DNA from: Entomortierella parvispora
Taxonomy: Eukaryota > Mortierellomycota > Mortierellomycetes > Mortierellales > Mortierellaceae
Direction of reading: 5' to 3'
DNA length: 64,000 nt
Assembly (NCBI GenBank): GCA_963573315.1
Contig: OY752145.1
Coordinates: 2,542,001-2,606,000 of the forward strand
This document shows positions 34,035 through 46,400 of the stretch, piece after piece (position 1 is the first letter of the stretch; each line of letters starts with the position of its first letter). Made by a program: the position numbers and the translations under genes. The notes beneath the pieces are model-generated. The model was not told where the DNA came from, did not search any database, and worked only from the letters and a program-made list of their open reading frames with translations.

Positions 34035-35258
34035 ATGCCCCCTCGGACTTCTCTTTCCCTTTCTGTCTCACTTTTCCGAATTTTTATTTCACTCCCACGC
34101 TTGAACTCGAGGTATCTTCCTTTACTCTCCACTACTCCATTCACCAAATCCAAGACTGTCTTCACCCGCACAATGTCCACCACAGATTCATCCAAAGAAG
34201 ACGTCCCTTTCCCCGTTGTTGACGAGCAATTGGGCGAGAAACTCCAGCCAGATGAGGCTCACCACGTCACCGAGATGGCCAACGTCATTGAGCAAGGTAT
34301 CCGCAAAAAATACCAGACGGGCGAGGCAAAGCGGGACGTCCATGCCCGCGCCACAGGTGTCCTTCGAGCCGTCTTCAAAGTCCATGAGAATATCCCAGAC
34401 CAGTTTGCCCACGGAGTCTTTATCCCCGGAAAATCCTACGATGCCATCGTTCGACTCTCCAACGCTTCTGGCGAAGCCTCCAATTCTGACACCCATTCGG
34501 ACGGTCGAGGGTTTGCGTTCAAGTTGCTCGGAGTTCCAGGTGAAAAGATTCTAGAGTCGGACAAACACGCACAGACCCAAGATTTCGTCATGATCAACCA
34601 CCCTTTATTCTTTTCCAACATGGCGGAGAGGTACTTGGCCCTGTTGACCAAGAGTCAGGGCAGTGTCCTCCAAAAGGCCTCCATCCCCTTCGCACTCGGT
34701 CTCAAGGGCACCATTAACGCGGGTATCTTGTCTTCAGGCCATATAAGCAATCCATTGCAGATCCGATACTTCTCTGCCGTGCCTTATCAACTCGGTCTAG
34801 GACCCGCGAGACAGGCCATCAAGTTTTCAATCAAGCCTGTTTCCCCTCAAGTTGACCCGATTCCATCCAAGACTGGGGAGCATTACTTGCATGAGGCTGT
34901 AAAGGCCAGTTTGAAGAAGGGCCCAGTCGAATACCGGTTCATGTTGCAACCCAGAAAAGGAGCTCATATGGACGTGGAGGACTCGATGATAGAGTGGTCC
35001 GAGAAAGAGTCCCCGTTTGTGGAAGTGGCTACGCTGACAATCCCTCAACAGGATACTGACGATGCAGAGTTGGCAAAATTGGGTGAGCGATTGTCTTTCA
35101 ACCCATGGCATGCACTCCCTGAGCATCGCCCCCTGGGCGCAATCAACCGTGCGAGAAAAGTGATTTATGAGCGCATCTCCAGAGTCCGTGACGCCATGAA
35201 CGACGTCCCGCGCGAGGAACCAACCTCGCTGCCTCATGCTGGCGTCCCACGAACTTGA
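34035..35258 (+). CDS. Catalase-like haem-domain protein
   Basis: A single exon encodes 407 residues from MPPRTSLSLSV, or 361 from the alternative start at 34173 (MSTTDSSKED). The extra N-terminus is hydrophobic and basic and could be a targeting peptide. The body resembles the catalase-like fold of SrpA/allene-oxide-synthase-type proteins: VHARATGVLRAVFKV with the distal His, VRLSNASGE, SDGRGFAFKLLG, TQDFVMINHPLFFSN with the conserved Asn, and near the end FNPWHALPEHRPLGAINRAR. Full-length catalases are longer and carry further domains that are absent here. A peroxidase-like or oxylipin-related role is possible, but the substrate is unknown. Confidence 0.85.
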   Translation: MPPRTSLSLSVSLFRIFISLPRLNSRYLPLLSTTPFTKSKTVFTRTMSTTDSSKEDVPFPVVDEQLGEKLQPDEAHHVTEMANVIEQGIRKKYQTGEAKRDVHARATGVLRAVFKVHENIPDQFAHGVFIPGKSYDAIVRLSNASGEASNSDTHSDGRGFAFKLLGVPGEKILESDKHAQTQDFVMINHPLFFSNMAERYLALLTKSQGSVLQKASIPFALGLKGTINAGILSSGHISNPLQIRYFSAVPYQLGLGPARQAIKFSIKPVSPQVDPIPSKTGEHYLHEAVKASLKKGPVEYRFMLQPRKGAHMDVEDSMIEWSEKESPFVEVATLTIPQQDTDDAELAKLGERLSFNPWHALPEHRPLGAINRARKVIYERISRVRDAMNDVPREEPTSLPHAGVPRT

Positions 35259-35475
35259 AATAGTAATCACCTTAATACTATTTGTAAGGAAGCGTAGTGG
35301 TTTATTAAAATTCATAACGACCTCCATTCCAGTAGCGGCATTTTTGCCCCTCAGCTCGTGAAGATCGACTTGATGTTAAAAAAAAAAAAAAAAAAAAATG
35401 CAATGCTCCAGGCTTTGTTCCGCTTGGCAGTCTGCCCTTTTTAAGAGTGAACTTGTCTGGTAAGATGCGTGATTC

Positions 35476-35835
35476 CTAGGATGGATATGCGTAATTATGG
35501 TCATGATCTTTGACATAATCAATTGCGGCCTGCACCGTAGTAATCCCCGCGGCGTCTTCATCCGGAATGCTGATATCAAATGCTGTTTCCAAATGCATTA
35601 TAATCTTCGTAATATCGAGATCGTCAGCATGAAGGTCTTCAGCGAATGATGCCTCGTTCGTGACCTCCTCCAAGTTTAGTCCAAGTTGTTCGGCTATAAT
35701 TGTCTTGACGCGCTCCTCAATAGCTGGCCTCTTGACGGACAAGGAAGAGTGGGTGGCAGGAAGGGTTAAGCTAAGTGGTGCAGAAACAGCGAAGCTCCAA
35801 AGGATACCGAGAATAAGCAAGTACTGGAGCTTCAT
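35476..35835 (-). CDS. Secreted acyl-carrier-protein-like protein lacking the prosthetic Ser
   Basis: One exon, 119 residues. Residues 1-19 are a typical signal peptide ([19 protein letters not shown]), unlike the amphipathic presequence of mitochondrial ACP. A Lys-Arg at 35-36 could be a Kex2 site. From residue 38 the chain matches the ACP four-helix fold: [20 protein letters not shown], then [31 protein letters not shown] and [13 protein letters not shown]. In ordinary ACPs the second block reads DLGADSLD, with the Ser carrying 4'-phosphopantetheine. Here that position (residue 72, codon 35620-35622) is Asp (GAT), so it cannot be pantetheinylated. It is therefore an exported ACP fold with a non-carrier role, or a recent paralog losing function. 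The reading frame is intact, so it is not an obvious pseudogene. Confidence 0.75.
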   Translation of the reverse strand: MKLQYLLILGILWSFAVSAPLSLTLPATHSSLSVKRPAIEERVKTIIAEQLGLNLEEVTNEASFAEDLHADDLDITKIIMHLETAFDISIPDEDAAGITTVQAAIDYVKDHDHNYAYPS

Positions 35836-36082
35836 TTTGAATAGGAGGGAACAGGATAGGTAAATAACTGAAGTGAAGAGGTTGATGGAAAGGTGAAAGT
35901 GTGATGAGAAGAAATGAAGTCTTTCCAATATATGTTGTATTTTTTGTACCTACGACAGAGGTTGGACATGACGCGGTAAGGTAAAGGTTCACGAAGCGCA
36001 CGAAAAATTCTAGGAGGCGGTGCAGAGAGGAAAAGAATTTAGGGGACTGATACCAAAAAAAAAGGGATCCTAAGAGATATAT

Positions 36083-38671
36083 TCCTACAACTGACACGTA
36101 CCAACATTGTCTTTGAAGTTCTCGGGGAGGGAGGAGGCACTGGTTGCGTCCCACCATGGCTCTTTTTTCGTTTTTTTTTATTCGCATGCCCCCCGTCTAC
36201 CTGATATATCTTGCAAATTGGAAGGAGGAAGACGTCTCCTCATCTCTTCAATGAAAATATCTGTCATGTTGGGGTTGGATCAGATCATCGGATTTTGGAC
36301 CCTGGACCCTGGATCCATAGAGATTGCGGTGGAGGGTTCATATCTCTCTTTGTAATGACCGATCCTCCTCGGTCTTGATATGTTCTGGAGAGTGGTCAGT
36401 AGCACAAGAGAAGGCGGGCATCTCCAGTCTTCCCTGTGAGGATCTGTTGATCTAGGATCTAGGATGGCATCCAGGACGGCGGCGACAAAAGATCCTGTCC
36501 TCCCCAATGCACTCAGAGCTCTCGAGTCTCAGCTGCACCCAAAGATCGCCGATGGTGATTGGTACCCTCTCCTGGATCTCTGGCGAAACTCTCTCCTCCC
36601 GAGGATAAAGTCGACAAGTCTTGGGGCGACTGCAACCAACACATCCTCCCCGTCACCAAGCAGCCATGTAGCCGGCACCCCCATCTCGCGTCAAAGCCAT
36701 ACCGCACTCGTACACTTTATACATCTCAACCTAGTATTTTCCAACCTACTGTACTTCTCAACCTCCTTCTCAACCTATATACCTACTTCTCAGCCTACTT
36801 CTCAACCTAGTGAACGTTTCACTCAATTTGGTGGGGACCTGATGACCTTTGTTTTCCTGATCAACTATTACTTCAAGAGATTCATGTTGTCATTGTTGAC
36901 GAACATTGCTCAGTTCCTCTCATCAGGAAAATTGAAAAGAGTTGACATTTCTTTTTTCATTTATTGCACAGTGATTGCGCGTTTACTTCTTAGTCTGTGA
37001 TAACTCAGTGGAACAAGATCGATGGGTCTCTGTATTTATTAAAATCATGAAGAGAGCAGAAAGATGGCATCCATTCAAAGGTGCAAGGACAATACGGTCC
37101 CAGGGGCCATGGGTTCGATCTCGAAGAGAAGAGCGGCACCGCATCACGTTGGAAGTGACCGTTCCCCGCCAAGCGAAGGAGAGGAGAAGTGAGCAACAAT
37201 CAACGACAAAAAAATAGAGAACTCTTGACAAAGTACCTCACCAAAGGCCGAGATCACCCCTCATACACAAATCCAGCCTATCAAAATAGCTAAAAGTACA
37301 CACCAGTATGCAGAGGAGGACATGATGAAGGACTCCTAGAGTCGATCGATCCTCACACGACATCTGGCTTGATGCGCACTCTTCTTCGCCTATGATATGG
37401 AAGGTATAGGGTAGAGTTTGGATCTCGGACAAGGGCTTCAGAGGACTGTAATGATCAGAGAGAGACTCTAGTCGGCCTGTGTTGACAATGCTCCTCTCGT
37501 TCACGAGGATGTGGTGGGTGAGGACACGGTGCAGGGTTTGGTTCCTAAGAAGTGGCAAGACTATGTAAATGGTCAGCGGACGCTACCAAGACGCGTGTAA
37601 ACCCACTTTGTACAGATGTCTCTCAGAGGTCGGCCCCAGCCTCACTCACTCCCTTCGACTTTATCCACGGAGGGGGCCAGATCACTACATAACAGTGCCA
37701 GCCGAAGAAGGTTGAGGACAGCCAGCCCACCGCCACTATTCATCATTGAAACTTCACACAGGCACCAAAGGACGCCCTGCCCTGAAGCGCTGAGGCCACT
37801 GCCATTACCTTGTCTTTGCCCAGGAGCCGACGGTATGGATGGAATATGGATATGGATATGGTCCATGTGTCCAGTGCTTGGCCCTGTGCATCCACTTGGC
37901 CCCGAAGAAATAATAGTAATAGCCGTACCATGGATGGAGGTAGCACCGATGAGATGGCTAGGATGGGAGAGGAGAAAGCTGTCCTCTTCTTGGGCTTTGG
38001 ATGGCGGATGGCGCGTACTTTGACTCCCTTCGATGGATGGATGGACGGATGGATGGACGACGCGTTCTTGTTTACTTGAAGCGGGACTGTTTTTTGTGTT
38101 GATTGGTGGCAAGCCAGCTGCAGCAGAAAAGCTGGCAGGCAGGGGAGGCGTTCTTGGTGGGCGGCCAGCACTGAAAGCGTGCAAAGATGCAAGGGTGCAA
38201 GGACCGAGCATGCTCCAGAGAGCCGGGGTTGCTGTGGAGTCTCTGAAAGCGAGCCTCTGAAAGCAGCGGATGTTGTTGAAAGGCCGGTGGCCTCTGGCGG
38301 AGTTGAAGGTAGCCAGTTGAGAGGCGCTACCCTCGGTCTCTTTGTGGGGAAGAGACGTTCTTGAAGGACAGCGGGCGGCAGAGGACAGAGCTTTCTTTTA
38401 GAGAGCGAAGCGCGTCACCAGAGAGGCAGATGGAGCTGGTATTTTTCAGGAACTGGGTCTCTTGAGACCTGGCTTATGCTTCTCTGGGCCCGAGACGAGA
38501 GCTCAGCACTTGTGCTTGTTACTGACCACGCGGTTTGAAGAACGCGCGCTAGCCTGGGCTGTGCTGCAGTGCTACAAGAGACTACAGGATAGACATGCAA
38601 GGGGGCGTTAGTGACTGAAGTACACAAACGAAGGCCTAGGAAGTAGGGCGCAAGGGATTTTTTTGTTTGGC
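36083..38671. mobile_element. Long interspersed repeat, copy A
   Basis: About 2.6 kb. Its left part (36083-37000) matches copies B and C. Its right part (about 37000-38671) is nearly identical to copy C (61690-62310 and 62876-63996). It includes a gggcc-atgggttcgatctcg block near 37105, a tacttctcaacc-type short tandem repeat near 36750-36815, and a tggatggatggacgga repeat near 38035-38060. No transposase, reverse transcriptase or replication-initiator motif was found in any frame, so it is probably a non-autonomous element. Ends and target-site duplications are not defined. Confidence 0.7.
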
Positions 38672-39029
38672 TGGATTTCATATATTTTAGTTCAGCTCAG
38701 AGCATACCTTAAAAAAACACGAGCCGTGCTCTTGTGTCTGAGTTGCACGCGAGTGCTGGGCTTGATTGGACAACCCTTGGAGCCATGGCAGAGATGGATC
38801 ATGACTGAAATGGAAATGTGCATGTGAAATGTCAGTGGGAATGTAGGGTGGGTGTGGGGAGGAGGGGGGGTGGTGAGAGAGAAAAAAAAGAAAACAAAAA
38901 ATCAGCGCGCGCATTTTTGTATCTGCAGCGGAGAGGTCTGGTCCCGTGTAAACGGTCTGAACGGTCTAACCCTGTGTAAACAGTCGAACACCGTGTAAAC
39001 AACGGTCCAGCTACATGGCCAGATAGCCC

Positions 39030-40060
39030 TTTTCCCTTCTTTTCCATGCACACTCGATCCGATGGCTTGAACGCAACTACGAAGATGGACATTGTCCTAG
39101 GGTCCGTAGGAGAGGTACATTCCTACAAGTGGCACGCATACCAACATTGTCTTTGAAGTTCTCGGAGAGGGAGGAGGCACCGTCGAGAATGGAGAATCAG
39201 ATGGCTCTGGTTGCATCCCACCATAGCTCGTTTTTTTTTTGTTCGCTTGCGTCCGTCTACCTGTCAGATCCTGCAAACTGGAAGGAGGAAGACGTCTCCT
39301 CAGTGAAGATATCTGTCGTGTTGGATCCGATCATCGGATCATGGGCGCTGGATCCATAAAGATTGCCGGTGGAGGGTCCTTCTCTTCTAATGACTGATCC
39401 TTTTCGGGAAAAGAAAAAAAATCAGACGTATTCGGTCTTGATATGTTCTTGAGAGTTTGAGAGGGGTCAGGCACAAGACAAGAGGAGGGGGTATTTACTT
39501 TCTTCCCTGTGGATCTATTGATGTAGGATCGAGGATGGCATGCAGGACGGCGACAACAAAAGACCCTGTCCTCCCCACTGCACCCGGAGCCCTCAAGTCT
39601 CTGCTGCACCCAGAGATCAATGATGGTGATCGATACCCTCTCCTAGATCACTGGCGCCAAACCCTCTCCCCCGAGGATGAAATTGACAAGACTTGGAGCG
39701 ACCGCAACCAAAAGTCCTCTCTGGCACCAAGTAGCCTTGTAGCCATGTAGCTGGCGCCCCCAGCGCTTGGAAATCTACACAATTGTGAATACATAGATCT
39801 ATATACACCATTTGCACCTATGCTCCCATCATACCTCCCCTTATAATTCATACATCTCAACCTACGACTCAACCTAGTGGACGTTTTTTTCAACTTGGTG
39901 GGGACCAGATGACCTATCTTCTTGATCAACTATTTCTTCAAGAGATCCATGTTGTCATTGTTGACGAACATTGCTTGGTTCTTCTCACTAGGAGTATTGA
40001 AAAGATTTGACATTCTGCACAAAATAACACTTCTAGTTGTTCAAGAATTCGGAGGGTCTT
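39030..40060. mobile_element. Long interspersed repeat, copy B (right part missing)
   Basis: Starts about 360 bp after copy A, in the same orientation. It matches copies A and C through cattgtctttgaagttctcgg and the atggca-ccaggacgg segment (39535 onward) to a shared ttgacatt near 40010, where similarity stops. It is more diverged from A and C than they are from each other. Confidence 0.65.
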
Positions 40061-40512
40061 GTCCTTGTCAATTGTTCGGGATGAGAGAGCCCGATCTCCA
40101 GAATTGACTTGAATTTTCCTCGGTCCATTATTGTTTTTCTAAGGCATCAACACCCTCAAGTGCCAAGAAATCTCGGTATTCTTCAAGGATAGCGGAAGAC
40201 TGGTGTTCTATGAAATCTGGCAAACAACTCTGCTGGCGAGCGTCCTGTAGAAGTTTCCTGTCATGCTTATCAAAGTACTGTGTGGTGTTGCATGATATTG
40301 TATTTAGCAAACAGCTCATCGAAACCCCAGTTGTGCAAGACGTTATTACATGAATAGCCAAATGTAAGTCATCATAGAGCTCAGTATAACCCATCATAAA
40401 CTTGTAACAACAAAATAGATAGTGACTTACAATTGCAACAAGAGCAACGGCCAGAGAGTGCCATGGTTCAATTGTAGTCACAGATGGCGACCTTGGCCTC
40501 TTAGTCGACTAT

Positions 40513-41850
40513 GACATTAGACCTATCATAGTTACAATCGGTTGTTAAAAGTCATACAACTTGGAAGCGACATGATCCTCCGCAATACCTCTTATTATTG
40601 TACCTTCGTCATCTTCGGAGGTAGATTGCACTTCATCGCCGTTATCTTCATTGGCGTCCTGTGGAATTGAGAAATACAGAACAAATCAATTGGAAAGCTT
40701 AGGTCAACGCAGTAGCCATTTCTCAATAACAGGCGTGAGCTTGCCTTGTATATACCGTGTAAGGGGAGGGGTAAAGGTATTACCTGTGGCGTTTTCTTGG
40801 ACAGTGTCATCGACGACATCATCGAAAGTATCATTGACACCATAAGGGTCAGTTCCGACATCCTCAGCTCTGAAAGGGTCCTTCAGTCCAGGGATCGATA
40901 CTGATTTGGACGTAACAGCACAACAAAAAGTGATTTAGTAGAATGAAGTTTCCTAGCTTAGCATGATCATAGTCAAGGGCAATGGTCATGTTCACTCTAG
41001 ATCCAATAGCGAGTTCTTCCGTCAAAGTGCGTTGGTTTGAAAACTTGTTACAAACTAAGAGAACAAGGTGTTAGAAACATGTCCAGCGCTCATGATGAGT
41101 GCTCATCATGGCTCAGCTTTACATACCAGCTCTTGCTCCAACTTGTTCTCCACGGTGCCTTGGTTGATGAGATGCTCTTAGCCTGATATAACCTTTCGAT
41201 TCATCTCACACGCCACCTTCTGTTGGTGATGCAGCCTTGATCTTTGCAGGTCGCTCCTCTCCATCCATAAAGGCCACGCATACCCTCACAGTATTTTTTG
41301 AACCGACCTGGTCGATGTCAAAGAACTTTCTGCAGTCAGCACAATATTTGCTACTATTGCCCTTATCCTTGAGAAATTGGTTGTAAGTCTCTCGCGGGCA
41401 CTTGCTGCTTGTATGATACTCGTGGACACCAACAGCAATATGGCCTGCGTCCCGAATCTAGAGTTATCGCAAACACTGGATAAGCAAAGGATATCTTTTT
41501 GTGATAGCGGCTATGTGGTCACCATGCACCAAGACTTTACCTTTCGTACAAGTTTTCTCAGGAGTACCATATGCTTTGATGATGGTCAAAACCCGTTGCT
41601 GAACACTCTCAGACCAATGACAAACAAGACCTGGTCCCTGGATCTTTATCGTGGTAGACACCCGCGAGACTGACAGCTGCAGTGACGGTGAGGTCAAGGA
41701 CCTGCGTCTGAGCCTTTTGTGCATCCCAACGCCTCTTGAGCACACTTTGTACAGTAGAGCCGAAATATCACATCCCGGACAGCTCCTGCAAGAGCCTCGC
41801 CTTTCTCAGCCTTGGGTTCTGGTACCGAAAGCAATCGATCACGCCTCCAT
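40513..41850 (-). pseudogene. Degraded multi-exon gene with Cys-rich segment
   Basis: Coding-like exons with plausible splice sites remain on the minus strand, but there are several breaks. One segment reads HIAVGVHEYHTSSKCPRETY and continues to CADCRKFFDIDQ (C-x18-C-x2-C, possible metal site), then FMDGEERPAKIKAASPTEGG. A TGA follows at 41206-41208, then GYIRLRASHQPRHRGEQVG. Later exons read QRTLTEELAIGSRVNMTIAL, IPGLKDPFRAEDVGTDPYG and DANEDNGDEVQSTSEDDEG, ending LYDF. Upstream, LAGAVRDVIFRLYCTKCAQE and VLTIIKAYGTPEKTCTKGK lie in different frames, with TAA and TAG before HIAVGV. The family is unknown; a domesticated or dead transposon gene is possible. Confidence 0.45.
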
Positions 41851-43448
41851 GCTTCCTTGATGGAGTCCGAAACTCGAGAACATCAATAAAGTGGCTTTCT
41901 TACGAATGTTGAGAAGTCATGTGAATCGACAAGTGGGCTCATAAAGAAAGATCTGCTTGAGAGTGTCGAGCATTGGGGCCCTCCTTATCAAGTGGAAGAG
42001 ACAGCGCGTGAGGTATTGACTCGGCTTTTAACGGCTCGGTGGGCTGTGGAGAGCGTGGTGCAAGTGACGATGAGAGGGAGGGATATAGCTGCGTGCAAGA
42101 AAACAGAAAGTATTGGGGTGTATGTGGAGGAGTGATGAAGGGTAAAGGACAAAGCTGCGAGAATGCGGTCGCAGAGAAAGAAGAAAAGAGAGAACAGTCA
42201 AGGAAATAAAACTGCCTTTTGTTTCGACATGCTTGTTGACTGATTGATGGATCAACACTGGGACAGTGGCTGAGCAGAGGAAATTCGCCCGTGTTGACTA
42301 CAACGTGGTGCCAGCCTCATGGGTGAAATCCCGTCGTGGTGCTGATTGCAAAAGGTCTGCCAAATGATCAGTCGAAACAAGTTTAGCAAACGAAACCCAC
42401 AAAGGTACACGATAGGAGCCAGTTCACAAGGGATCGTACCTTCCACAATACTGGATCATAAATTTCTTCAAAACACTTTGACTCTTCCTCAACAGGGCCA
42501 GGTAACGCGTCGCCATGTTGGCCATTAAGATCGGATGGCTAGCCTTGAGTTTGATCCTGTTTGTCGGCCTCCAGCAGTTTTTCACCAGACTTGCAGGCGA
42601 TTAATGCAGCTATTTGAAGTAAAAATACCCCCTCGCGTCTAGCCGTCAGCGATGATGCTTGGACCAAAATAAAAAAAAGTAACGATAACGATATCGCTAT
42701 ATCAGGCCACATCGGTGGGTCAAAGCGGCCCTCGCCGTTCATTCCAAGGAGTGGAAAGTAGTCAACAAACACGCTTTCTACGGTAGTTATTTTTCACGCG
42801 GGGTGTCCTGACCGATCGCGCGCCAAGTACACGGCCGTGGAAGCCGTGGCTCACAGCCTCCAGCCCCCAGCGGGTCACACGGCCAGCTATTCGCCAGCAG
42901 GACGAGACGCGAACAAATCAACGCAGCAGTCACGCCACCCACTCACACCGCGCGTGGGCACCCATGGACTCTGAAATCCACATCCATCCCATCCTTCCCA
43001 CTTGTCAATCCATCCCTCCAATCCACACTCCCCCTCCCCCTCCTCTTCCTTCGAACAACGGCCGAGTTCCGCGGATCGAGTCGAGCACCATCCCTTCTTC
43101 CATTCCCCCCTTCTTCCTCTTCGCCTCCCTTCCATTTCTCATCGCCAAGCCTTGTCGACCCCCCAATTCATCTAATCGACCTTCTGTATATAATCCCTCC
43201 TTCTCCAGCCATCCCATTGCCGTCTATCTTCCACGAATCTTCTTCTCAGTCTTTGGTTGTGTCTTTTGGTACCCTTTTCTCTTCCTTTCTAACAAAAAAG
43301 TGCAAGAAAAAACTTGAACCTGCGGATTCAAAACACCCCCCCCCCCTTTTGGTCACAGGCCGAACCTCCCACACACATCTCTATCCTTTGCCACCCGCAC
43401 TTTGAATCTCTCATTACTTCCTCTCATCCATTTTGTCGACACACGCCC
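41851..43448. other. Gene-poor stretch upstream of the BAT2-type gene
   Basis: No gene supported. The final 450 bp is pyrimidine-rich (CT tracts at about 43000-43270, a C-run near 43335), a likely promoter and leader. Confidence 0.5.
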
Positions 43449-46400
43449 ATGAAGAGCTTCAGGAATCAAGGCAAGTTTCTTCTTTGCATTTACCCGTTCA
43501 TCCTCGTTTGTCCACTCGAAGACGAAGAACGCGTCTTGTTCTCCGTGCCTGAAAAATGTAAAAAGTTCGAGGAATGCTGATATGTTTATTACCCAAATAC
43601 CAGGCCGCCCAAAGGCCTCGCCTGCCAAGGTCTCCGCGCCTGTGCCAATGAACCTGCCGAGTCGCCGCCAGGAAAAGGGCCATGATTTCTCCTTGGTGTC
43701 GCCTGCCTCCAGCTGGGGCTCACCCACGGTCGCATCCACTGCAGTTCTCACCTCGACCGCGTCTGCCTCCTCGTCACCCGCTGTGGAAGGAACAAGCCCA
43801 CAGCTAGGCACGGCCCCTCTAGGTGATTCTCCACAACCCGAAACTCTCGGCGGCTCTCCGCTCCACAAAGCTGCACCAAGAGCGTGGGGTGTTATTGCCC
43901 CTTCGACAGAAAAGCATGTAGAAGAGTACCCGACTGCTGCCGAGGCTGCCAAGAAGGCCCCAACGCACGAACACAGTGGTTAGTTACCGTTTTTATCAGA
44001 TAGATGCAAAGTACTCATCCGCTGGACTTTGCCATTAACGAAACACATGACTTCTAGACCACGCTCAGTCAAGTTCAACAACCACAAGTTTAACCACAGC
44101 CACGAATGGCAGTCCAACAATGGGCAAACGGCCAACGGTATATCCCCTCTCTATTGCGTGCAATCCGAGTACTCTTGCAAGGCAGCCACTGATAATGTCT
44201 GGATCTCTTACTCTGTTTTGTCTTTAGCAGCCCACAGCGGTACCCGCACCAACTACCTCTGCAAGTGAGGCCATGTCGAAGTCCATTTCCACACTTTCGA
44301 CAGAAAACAACTGGGACGAGGTAAGGGTCGCGGTGCATGGATTACGGGATAACGGGCCTATTTTTCATTTTATCTCAATGGACACTGACGCATCTATCTA
44401 TGGGTTTAGGCTGATGATGACGAGGGCATGGATTTTTTGAATGCGGGGGCGATCGAATTTGCGGATGGCTCTGTTATCGTCACCGCAGTAGCAGCGCAAC
44501 CAGAAGTCGTCGAACCTCGCCGGGAACCAGCACCTCCCCCAGTGAACGTGTGGCACCAGAAACAGGAACGTGAACGCGAGCGAGAAAAAGAGCGAGAAAA
44601 GGAGCGAGAAAAGGAGCGGGAGCGCGTGGTTGACCGTGGTGAAGTAGACTTCAATCGTGCATGGCCAAACCGTGGGCAACCCTCTCCTGCAGGTCCATAC
44701 CATGGCAGTCCTGACTCAGTCAGTAGACACCCGAGCGAGCGACCTCATCCCGCTCTGTGGCAAGGAGCTCCTAATGGCCCTCATCGCGAAGTGGACAACG
44801 CTGGCCGTCGTCCCAGCTACGACCGGAATCAAGGTCCCTATGGAAGTCAACGTCGGGAATCACTAGGAAATGAAGATCGCCGCTTTCCACGCCGAGAATC
44901 AGGCGGCGGACGAAATCCAGAACCATTTTCAGGACCTCGCCGCGAGTCTCGAGACAACATTTACGAACGCCGAGACTCCTTCAACCGTCAGTCACATTAC
45001 AGTCGTGATCGCGATGGGACCTATGATCATAACCGACCTCATCCAACAGAACATGGGCTAGATCGCCACCAGCGGGATGTCCAGGTGCTTAGTAGACCCA
45101 AGGACTCAATCGCTCCACCTCGTGAACCGTTCGCTTCCTCAGGCATTGTCCATCCGCCTCGCAGCGGACGTCACGATCTCCAAGAATCTATGCCTCCACA
45201 TGACACAGCAGATCGCGGTCCAGATCACGCACATCACATCCCATCAGGAGTCACTGAATTTCCTCCTCAAGTGGAAGATCAACAGGAAGCTATGAAACAC
45301 ATTGCAGAGGAAGCACGGAAGCGTCGCGCTGAAGAGGAGAGACAATTTGAAGAAGCCAAGGCCCGTGCTCGCGCTCGTGCTGACGAATTGGCCAAAAAGA
45401 TGGAAGAGGCCAAGCTGGCCAAAGAAAAGGAAGCGAGAGAAGCGAAAGAGGCCCAAGAAGCTGAAGAAAAGAAGGAAATGGAGATACAAGCCGCATTGGA
45501 CGCTGCGAAAGCTGCCAAGGAAAAAGAGATCATGGAGGCCGAACTGAAGCGTCAAGCAAATGCCGACAGGCACGAGGAGGCCCGCAAGGCTGGACCAGGA
45601 TCCAAGATTACGTCTACTGTCACCTCTGCCAATGCTGCACCGACCCAGGATAGGAAGTCTCGCTCTGTCAGAGAGGATGCTCCTGACCATGTAAAGGCAT
45701 TCGGAGATCCTCATGATCGACCTGCAACGCGCGATCTAAACGATGCCGAGAAAAAGGATGCGATCGCCCAATGGCAAATGCTTCCTCAAAAAATCGCCAA
45801 AGAAGAGGCGGAGCGAGTTGCTCGGATCAGGGAAGCAAGACGAGTGGAAGACGAGCGTGTTGCGGGTTTGGCCTCTGTAAGCACATCATCCAGGACTGCG
45901 GGCTCAGCGAACCAACCAGTTTCAGCAAACAAAGCCGAGCCATGGAGACGGTCCAACGCGCCTTGGACCAAAAAGGAGGACAAGCCCCGTGACTTAGTGC
46001 CTAATCTTACAAACGAGGTTCCCGTGGTAATGAATGAAGTGGCGCCAGTAACTGAACCCATTAGTGCCGCGCCTGTCGCGCTCGTCGATGTTGTCGAGTC
46101 CAATAGAACGGAGAATACCCTGGCTAAAGCAGAGGATGGCAAACAGGATACTGAATCGAATCGACCCCGGACTACTCGATCCCAGAATGCCATGGCTGCT
46201 AGAGAAGAACTCAAAGTACAGCGCCGGACTGAGAAAGCACTGAAAACACAAGAGGAGGAGGCCTTGGTGTCCACAAAGACGACTGACATCCAAAACGGAG
46301 ACCAGGATGCAGGACCAGGAAAACGCAAGACTGCCAAGGATGCAGCTGCACGTCATCAACCCGAGGACCCATATGGACCAGGCAAGTACCCAGCTAAACT

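Noticed and set aside
37105-37125. ggttcgatctcg as a Pol III B box, making the repeat a SINE
   Set aside because: The match to GGTTCGANNCC is imperfect and no A box or tRNA-like fold was found upstream.
37616-38260. Open frames in repeat copies A and C as genes
   Set aside because: They hold no family motif and overlap in several frames on both strands. The two copies are nearly identical along their whole length rather than showing a coding pattern of change.
42290-42350. Possible tRNA-like sequence (ggtgccagcctcatgggtgaaatcccg)
   Set aside because: No full cloverleaf, T-loop or acceptor stem could be formed.
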